DNA of 64,000 nt, from assembly GCA_037783415.1 (NCBI GenBank), contig JAZGTN010000059.1, positions 4,526,001 to 4,590,000 on the forward strand, read 5' to 3'. Shown piece after piece: positions 57,055 to 64,000 of this stretch. Below the pieces are notes generated by a model. The model had not been told where the DNA came from and did not search any database. It saw only the letters and a program-made list of their open reading frames with translations. The stretch comes from Leptasterias polaris (lineage: Eukaryota > Echinodermata > Asteroidea > Forcipulatida > Asteriidae). Numbering within the stretch: position 1 is the stretch's first letter; each line of letters opens with the position of its first letter. The position numbers were made by a program, and so were the translations under genes.

Positions 57055-57826
57055 TTGGAAACATGTGCTTTATCGGTACAGGGCTTCAAACAGTCAAGCT
57101 ATGGCTTTGAAAAGGTCCAATGTTACAGAGCCGGTTTTGTTGATGTATTGTATACAGATGAGGACCCCATCACAATGTGATAGCAACAGTCTTTTTTCCG
57201 CGCATTGTCACTGATCTTCGTAACAACATGCACAAAAATGTCAACCCCCAAAGTCTGCATGGGCAGAATGCTCACTGAATGTTGTTCTATTTTTTTATAT
57301 ATTTCATGTTATAATTTAAACCACTACTAGGAAAACTGACCGGGTAAATTTGAAAATACCCGGTACACACAGACACAAGCCGTTACCCAGTTGTAAATTC
57401 AATGTGTTTTGAAATGATGAAAACAATTTAGTTATCAAAATTATGTTGTAATAAAAAGTTTAAACCACTACAGAATTCAGACTGGGTAAATTCTAAAATA
57501 ATTTGGGATTACAAAGAAGAAACAATCAGTAGAGCAAGATTTTAACCAACAACCCCTGGATTAACGTTTTGATATAACAATTTAAATTTAACATTTTTAA
57601 TTAATCATACATAATACACAATTCTGAATGACTTTTCGGTCTTAAAAACAACCGTAGGAGCTGGATACTAGCCTACAGGCATGGTCAAGACACGTGTGTT
57701 TAAAGTTTTGCCGCCAGACTGAACAGTTAAGCCTATGTGTTTGCTTCATTTTGACTGTTTTGAAACCTCATATTCACCTTGCGGACTCTTTCAAGGGATT
57801 CTATAACTAATATTCTACTCACCTCA
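57055..57826. other. Non-coding spacer
   Basis: AT-rich; nothing recognised. Confidence 0.5.
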
Positions 57827-58060
57827 TTCACTTTTCAGTGGTTTTGTCCAACGAATTGGCTATAAAATACGAAATAACTGAAGAAGAAAACATGGAGTCT
57901 TTCGTGGTCGGCCATCTTGTCTTCATAGATTAGGGCTACGCCAGCCTCGTACCCCCTACCATGGGCAGCGCACCATCGCCTGCTAGCTAGCTCCGCGTAC
58001 GTCTCTTACCCCTGGAAGGGACGCTCTGAAAATCAACGCTGATTGGCTAATAACCAAAAG
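57827..58060 (-). promoter_or_regulatory. Possible minus-strand promoter and first exon
   Basis: On the minus strand: a CCAAT box (TTAGCCAATCAGCG, about 58037-58052), a locally GC/CpG-rich stretch, CAAGATGGCCGACC with good start context near 57915, and a GTGAGT donor at about 57823-57828 after GTGAATGAG. The ATG opens only 26 codons before a stop, ahead of the donor, so the exon may be untranslated or the call wrong. No downstream exon identified. Confidence 0.3.
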
Positions 58061-58284
58061 TGGCTGCTCTGCATTCGATGTTTTGAAGACATTTGGAAAA
58101 ATATGTTTGAGGAAGAAATAGCTATGTTTACCATCCCTTCATGAACAAACGCCATTAAAGAATGGAGCAAGTTCCCCCGCCGCCCGATCATTCGTCAGAA
58201 ACATTTTCCAAATAACTTGGCCATTCAATAAAATGTTTAAGCAAAAGAAAACTTTGACCTAATATTTGATTACCATTGAATTGC

Positions 58285-58740
58285 TGACCCGAATTTGAAG
58301 AGCCGCTTAAGCAGACATTGTCGCCTTGCTAACTATTTCTGCAAAGCAAAAAAATTAATACAAAAATTAGCTGACCAGGGCCCAATTTCATAAAGCAGAA
58401 ATTATTGCTTAACAACTTTCTGCTTAGCAGAAATGAGTACTGAGGCTACCAGTCACAAATGGTACATGTGACATGGTATTTAGGCCTTTTAGCATGATGT
58501 ACCAACATGAACAAGCAAACATTCATTGCTACTGTGAAACACGCTTGCACAAACCGCAAAATGTTCATAAAGCAGAAATTATTGCTTAACAACTTTCTGC
58601 TTAGCAGAAATGAGTACTGAGGCTACCAGTCACAAATGGTACATGTGACATGGTATTTTGGCTGGTTAGCTTATTCTGTTATAAAGCATAAAATTGTGCT
58701 TCGCTATACTGTTTGTGCTTATAAAAGGGATACAGAGGGT
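58285..58740. mobile_element. MITE fragments with a tandem duplication and 86-bp filler
   Basis: 58378 begins GGGCCCAATTTCATAAAGC, a MITE end. A 91-bp segment occurs twice with no differences (58390-58480 and 58567-58657). Between them are exactly 86 bp identical to 46638-46723. An additional MITE fragment (CCGCTTAAGCAGACATTG) precedes at about 58302. Confidence 0.85.
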
Positions 58741-59329
58741 TGATTTACCCGAAATTAACACAGACCAAAACCAAATTATAATGCCATGTAATTTATTGCT
58801 TTCTTTGTCGTTTTTTCAGGGTTGGGGTTTATAGGTTTACGGGTTTAGGGCCAGTGTTGGTGTTAGTTGGCGCAAACTACTTTTTCACTAATTTCTATGG
58901 TCAATAAAGCCTTCAACTTCATTGCACCTTCGTTATGGACTTACCTCTTCATATTCGCCAACTGGCTCTCTTCAGACTTTCAAGGGACTTTAAAAGACTC
59001 GGTTTTTTGAATCTATATTTTTGTAAATTGCTTTTTATATTCCTTTCATTGTTTTATGTTTGTGTTGCGCATAGAGGCTCCTGCATTATTCGCTATACAA
59101 ATATATCGTATTATTAGTTAAGGTTAGGATTAGCATAGGCGTGTAGTTGACTTGCTCAAAGATGAAAAAATAAGTACCAATTTCTAATACCAGTTAACAA
59201 GTAGGCCTATGTCTTTCTCTGTCCAACTTGTTTAGGGTTAGGGTTAGGAGGGTTAATTGCTGGTAGCATGGGCGTATGGGGATTTTTTGGTTAAGGCGTG
59301 GTCCATCAACCACAAACCGTGAGTAAAAT
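58741..59329. other. Non-coding spacer
   Basis: No gene seen. The end (CACAAACCGTGAGTAA, about 59313) resembles phrases at 62722 and 63852 and may mark the junction of the duplicated units that follow. Confidence 0.5.
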
Positions 59330-60068
59330 TACTTACACAGTACACACACTCATTAATACAAACAATACATTTGTACAGGTATCGCATAATTAACCTTTCG
59401 AATTTAGACATTCTTTGTGTTGAGCAATGTTATTAATATGCATAGTATATACTTAATGCACGAAGTGTGTATGATGACAAATATTGATCAGCCCCTCAAA
59501 AAAAAAAAATTAAAAAAAACACACAAAAAAACACCCAACTCTTCCCCTCTTGTATTTTTATGTGGAATGGTCCAGTCTATGATATCAAGGACTTTGATTG
59601 TCCCAGGGCTTTGCATTTTGGAGAAAACAGTGAAATATTGTTCCCTGACTCAATGATATCCAGTGTTCACTTATCGCAGTATTTTTATACTGTGAGACCA
59701 TAAACCTATATAGCGCCCTCTACTGCTCGTATTGTGTTCTGTAATAAAGTACCTCGTGTGAGGTTGTTTTCCAGGTAGCTATTTTTTTATAGGGCCTATG
59801 ACTCGTTTCATTGTGTCTCCTAAACATATCACAATTGGGGAAGAGGATGGGATACTACAGACATGCAGGAGTTGATAAAAATCAATGGCAGCGATCATAT
59901 AAAAAATAATTTTCAGATGGGAAAGAAACTTTCGCTTGTGTAAAACCACAAATTTTAAATGGACCAGCCAGTAATTAAAACTACACACCATGCCACAAAA
60001 GTTTTAAAAGTACCAACAAAGAATCATTTTGTTATTCTGAAACAGTTTTTCATCGCATTTGAATTATC

Positions 60069-61008
60069 GTGGAAAATTTATTTCAAATGCTTCTAAATGA
60101 CCTGCTACGGACGTTCCAAGGAAATGAACAGAGGATTGCGAAAAAGCCACAAAGGTGGCCCGGCTTAGACAAGGATATTGACTGTTTTGTAAATGCATGC
60201 ACCACTTGCCTCTGTCCGAAAGGCACCCCAACGACACCCTTAAAAACACTGGAGTGGCAAACACGGTTACGGCAGAGATTATACATTGACTATGCTGCGC
60301 TTAAAGGCCAATATTGCTAATTTTTGTAGTAGTCCCTTTAATTAAGTGGGTTGAAGTGTATCCGATGAAAACGACCACTACAACAAAAACATTTGACATT
60401 CTTAGAAGATTGTTCTCTTCTATGGAATTCCAGAGGAAATAGTCTCAGAAAATGGGCCACAATCACCAAGTGAGTCTCAAGAGTGTATGACAAAGAACGG
60501 TACAAAACCTATCAAAGTTCCCAGTACCACCCTGCTTCAAATGGGGCAGCAGAAAGAGCAGGGCTCAATTTCATGGCTCTGTATGCTTACCGCTGAATTC
60601 TGCGCTTGCGATCACCATTATCTGCTGACTGTACAAGCGCCGAATTTCTGCAATAGCTGCGTAAGCGATCAATCCGATGTTCTTTGTTGAGGTCAATTGT
60701 GGCCCAGACAGGAAAACAAACAAGAAAAACAGAGAATGTTTCATGACAAGAGCCGGGTTAAGAAAAGAACCCTAAAGGTGAACCAGAAGGTTAGAGTAAA
60801 GTCATCAGAACAACTTTTAGAGAAATCATTTGTGCCAGGCAAAGTTGTAAAAGTTGTGTGGGTCCCGTACATACGTAGTGCAGGTGTACAAAAATGGAAG
60901 GAACCGATTGTGCATATTGATAATGTTTTACCGTCACAAGAAGAAAGTCAAATGTTATGCCAGATCCAGTCATACCCGAAACAAGTAATCCAGTTGACGT
61001 TCCGGTAA
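60069..61008 (+). pseudogene. Integrase fragments of a Gypsy-type polyprotein, disrupted
   Basis: 60069-60320 reads KPQRWPGLDKDIDCFVNACT with a C..C pair, a zinc-binding-type integrase N-terminus. The region after it (60330-60480) shows a catalytic-core-like WVEVYPMKTTTTTK segment in another frame, with breaks. 60697-61008 reads RVKKRTLKVNQKVRVKSS, a C-terminal integrase-like tail. Stops, frame changes and a nested MITE fragment (60566-60690) show it is dead. No gag, protease or RT is visible between the LTR-like repeats, so the copy is also internally deleted. Confidence 0.75.
60566..60690. mobile_element. Truncated MITE nested in the retroelement
   Basis: GGGCTCAATTTCATGGCTCT and TTCTGCGCTTGCGATCACCA match the family at 56817-57054, with the right part degraded. 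It separates the integrase core remnant from the C-terminal tail. Confidence 0.75.
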
Positions 61009-62054
61009 ACCCACATATTCCAGAACAGTATGAAAAGGAGGTCACAAATCAAAAACAAAATTCTGACTCATGTGGAGAAAAACCACAGTCATCACTTGAC
61101 CATCAGCATAAAATAACCAGGCTGCTGGGAGCAGTCCGGGTAGTTCCGAAAGTTCTCAAGTGAATCGTTATCCCATAGAGTTATAAATCCACCCAATACT
61201 GGATTAAACACAACTTTTAAAATAAGAACATTAGGCCTATGTTCATGTTGTTTAGATTTCAAAATTGTTAAGTTTTAATAGCAGAGTAGTACAATTTTAC
61301 AACTTATGTAACTGACGTAAACATTACAAGCATTATTTTGAGCGTCAAATAATGTGCCAACAACAACTATAGGCCTACTGATTTCCAATAAAAATTGTTT
61401 TTGTTTTTTTGTCTTAGTTGGTTTCAATCAAGTGCATTTAAGGTACAAATCTAACATATTTGCAGAAGGGGTTATGTTCATTGGAGGGAGGAGTGTAGTT
61501 TTTTACAATGTGAGACCATAAACATTGCATAGCGCCCTTTACTGTTCGCATTGTGTTCTGTAATAAAAAATACCTTTAGTTGTTGTTTTCCAGGTAGCCA
61601 TTTTTGTATGACTCGTTCCTATGTGTCTTCCAAATATATCACAAATGTCATGGTACTTTTATATTATGTTAAGCATCAGGTAAAAGAATTTACTTCGGTA
61701 ATAGCGGATTATAGCGTATCCAATTATTAAAGGTCACTAATGAGTCAGTAAATTACTTCCTAAAAACACAACTACATTTTAACTACTTTTTTTAAAAATA
61801 CAAGTATATCTTTATAACAGTAAACTCCAAGACAGAAGACAAAAAAATTCTTTTAAATTTAACTTTGATTTTCTTTTTTGCAGCCTTTAAATTGAATTAC
61901 CTTGTTTGTCCTCAGTGGCATTTGTCAAAGCCAAGTGTAGTATAAACGGCAAGTGTCTGTCAAAATGTTACGATGATAACATGGTATTGTTTTGACGGTA
62001 TTCGTTTTAAATTCAAGTCAACTTGCCCTCTCATCTTCTTTATGTAACTCTCAC

Positions 62055-62112
62055 CAGTCTACACCCTTAAATCTACACCCTTAAGTCTACACCCTTAAGT
62101 CTACACCCTTAA
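62055..62112. repeat. 14-bp tandem repeat
   Basis: Four copies of TCTACACCCTTAAG. The equivalent place in copy 2 (about 63586-63613) has only about two, one of them diverged. Confidence 0.85.
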
Positions 62113-62161
62113 CAAAAACTGGGTCAGAATTGACTTGGATTCCGGCTCCCAGGAGGCCTGA

Positions 62162-62194
62162 CCACTTTCTGGGTCAGGCTGACCCAGAAAGTGG
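62162..62194. repeat. Near-perfect palindrome of 33 bp
   Basis: CCACTTTCTGGGTCAG, a single G, then CTGACCCAGAAAGTGG. Copy 2 at 63661-63703 has the same structure with substitutions on one arm. Confidence 0.9.
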
Positions 62195-62307
62195 TTAACA
62201 ATGGGATTTTAACTTGGATTTTGCGTCATTTTGACCCTTTTTGGGGGTCATCGCTGACCGAGATATGGGTCATGCAGGTCTCACGGGACCCGCATCCGGG
62301 GCAATTT

Positions 62308-62673
62308 TAGCCTTTTGTCAAGGCCATCGTGGCTTGGACAGCTTTGTAAACAGTGGAGCGACTGGAACGAGAGACCACGCGCGCGAGCCGAGTGGCCAAG
62401 CCACGAGGGCCTTTTCCAACTTGTTTGCGGGTTTTTTAATGAATTATTCATGAAGTATGAAACGTGCGTTATGCACTTCTGATTGGTTTGGACTTTTGCT
62501 ACCGTTTCGGGTAGCAAAAGTCGAGATTATAAAGAAACACATAAAAAACCCGCAAACAAGTTGGAAAAGGCCCTCCTGGCTTCGCCACTCGCGTGCGTGG
62601 TCTCCCATTTCAGTCGCTTGGGATCGCGGCTCTACAAAGCTGTTCAAGCCACGAAGGCTTTGACAAAAGGCTA
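62308..62673. mobile_element. MULE-type foldback MITE, 366 bp
   Basis: Perfect 9-bp target duplication GGGCAATTT (62299-62307, 62674-62682) around termini TAGCC / GGCTA. Inverted arms of about 130-160 bp include GCCTTTTGTCAA, CGTGGCTTG, AGGGCCTTTTCCAACTTGTT and its complement. The empty site survives in copy 2 at about 63800, where GGGCAATTTTAACCCTGAAC is uninterrupted. Same TAGCC/GGCTA termini and 9-bp duplication as 55837-56441. Confidence 0.95.
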
Positions 62674-62899
62674 GGGCAATTTTAACCCTGAACTTTTCAG
62701 AGTGCAAGCGTGGCCCATTATGCACAAACCATGAGAATGCCTAAACACCACACTTTAAACAAACTCAAATTTGAACAGTTCACACATGATTAAGCTACCG
62801 AGTTTTAGACATTGATTGGCAGGGGGGATAGGTATTGGAAACATAAAAAACCTAGCACAGGCTACCAGCAAGACATCTGGATGCCTGCTACAGAGAACA

Positions 62900-64000
62900 G
62901 ATAGCTTTACTTATCAGTGGGTTCAGATCTAGGTAGGTCTGTACAATTGTGTGCACTGAGTGTGTATAAGTGAAAATATTGTTTAGCCCCTCAAAAAAAA
63001 TACTCTGTGAACTGATCCCCTCTTAGATATGTGGAATGGTCCAGTCTATGATATCAAGTACTTTGACTGTCCCAGGACAGAGAAAACAGTGAAGTACACA
63101 AAATGTGCCATCACTTAGTGTAACCAGTGCTCACTTAAAGGTTTAAAATAGTAAAAATTGTTTGTTAATGTCATGGTACTTTATACTATGTTAAGCATCA
63201 GGTAAAAGAATTTACTTCGGTAATAGCGGATTATAGCGTATTATACAACTGTATTTTTTTTCAATTAAAGGTAAATAATGAGTAAATAACTTGAATGTCC
63301 TAAAATCACAACTACATTTTAACTACTTATTTTAAGTACATGTATATCTTTATAACAGTAAACTCCAAGACAGATGACAAATTAATGCTTTTAAATTAAA
63401 CTTTGTGTTTCTTTTTTGCAACCTTTAAATTGAATAACCTCTTGTCTTCAGTGGTATTTGTCAAAGCCGAATGTAGTATAAACAGAAGTGTCTGTAACAA
63501 TTTTACGATGATAACTTGATATTGTTTCACGGTATTCGTTTTAAATTAAAGTCAACTTGTCCACTCATCTTCATGTAACTGTCACCAGTCTTCACCCTTA
63601 AGTCTACACCCTTCACAAAAACCGGGTCAGAATTGACCCAGATTCTGGGTCCCAGGAGGCCTGACCAATTTCTAGGTCAGGCTGACCCAGAAAGTAGTTA
63701 ACAAAGGAATTTTAACTTGAAATTTGCGTCATTTTGACCCTTTACTGGGTCATTGCTGACCGAGATATGGGTCATGCAGGCCTCACAGGACCCACATCCG
63801 GGGCAATTTTAACCCTGAACTTTTCAGAGTGCAGGACTGGCCAATTATGCACAAACCGTGAGTAAGAATGCATACACACCACACCACACTTCACTTTAAA
63901 CAAACTCAAATTTGAACAGTTCACACATAATTAAGCTGCCGAATTTTAGACATAGAGTGGCGGGGGGATAGGTGGGTGTTGGAAACCTCAGAACCTAGCA
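62900..64000 (+). repeat. Duplicated unit, copy 2 (cut by window end)
   Basis: Paralogue of 59330-62860 without the retroelement or the foldback MITE, so it preserves approximate pre-insertion sites. No coding sequence. Confidence 0.85.

Larger units (their letters stand above)
59672..61640 (+). mobile_element. Decayed Gypsy-type LTR retroelement
   Basis: Two similar direct repeats of about 150 bp, near 59672-59835 and 61493-61640, share TGTGAGACCATAAAC, ATAGCGCCCT, GTGTTCTGTAATAAA and a TCACA end. They look like short LTRs. A purine-rich GGAGGGAGGAG precedes the second. The interior encodes integrase remnants only. Target duplication not resolved. Confidence 0.75.
59330..62860 (+). repeat. 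Duplicated unit, copy 1 (carrying later insertions)
   Basis: Matches copy 2 (about 62900-64000) at GTGGAATGGTCCAGTCTATG, TAAGCATCAGGTAAAAGAAT, CAGAATTGACY..CCAGGAGGCC and GAACTTTTCAGAGTGCA. Relative to copy 2 it contains the Gypsy-type element (59672-61640) and a 366-bp MULE-type element (62308-62673). Confidence 0.85.

Overview
The window is animal nuclear DNA: AT-rich, with split genes (GT..AG introns), short tRNA-derived elements, many small inverted-repeat transposons and long minisatellites. Several repeats resemble, from memory, families common in echinoderm and especially sea-star genomes, and the rhodopsin-type receptors look like the lineage-expanded orphan receptors of echinoderms. 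My best guess is an echinoderm, probably a sea star. That is recollection, not a search result.

Layout. 0.4-7.3 kb: a tandem duplication. Each copy carries an upstream CCTCCATTCC minisatellite, a conserved leader and a single-exon 314-residue rhodopsin-like GPCR. The first copy has a triplicated leader that creates an upstream ORF. 7.4-9.3 kb: a TTAA-flanked MITE, a 51-bp AT-rich array, a strong hairpin and a TTTG microsatellite. 9.36-18.93 kb: an interval bounded by an inverted 29-bp sequence. It holds a five-exon gene joining an RNase H/DDE-transposase-like region to a BRCT-like domain (two apparent 1-nt frame breaks), a 54-bp minisatellite, and a single-exon protein-kinase-like gene that stops before the APE region. 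This is the best candidate for an undescribed large mobile element. 18.95-21.8 kb: four exons of a cysteine-rich, cystine-knot-like secreted protein whose first exons are not seen; its introns hold a SINE and a TTAA MITE.

22-64 kb is almost gene-free and repeat-driven. It contains diverged tandem arrays (26.2-27.4 and 33.6-34.8 kb), clean minisatellites (38-bp at 36.1 kb, 68-bp at 36.7 kb, 86-bp at 38.6 kb, 20-bp at 47.3 kb) and a hAT-type element with a perfect 8-bp target duplication at 31.1-32.0 kb. A 50-bp satellite at 48.7-52.1 kb appears to have expanded from the end of a MITE. Further on are a LINE 3' fragment, two foldback elements with perfect 9-bp target duplications (55.8 and 62.3 kb), and a decayed Gypsy-type retroelement at 59.7-61.6 kb in one of two tandem copies of a roughly 1.2-kb unit.

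The parts that might work together are the transposase-BRCT gene and the kinase-like gene between the inverted termini. The two GPCRs are a simple local gene duplication. Most other structure is transposon and satellite history, including a likely template-switch event at 58.4-58.7 kb that copied 86 bp from 11.8 kb away.
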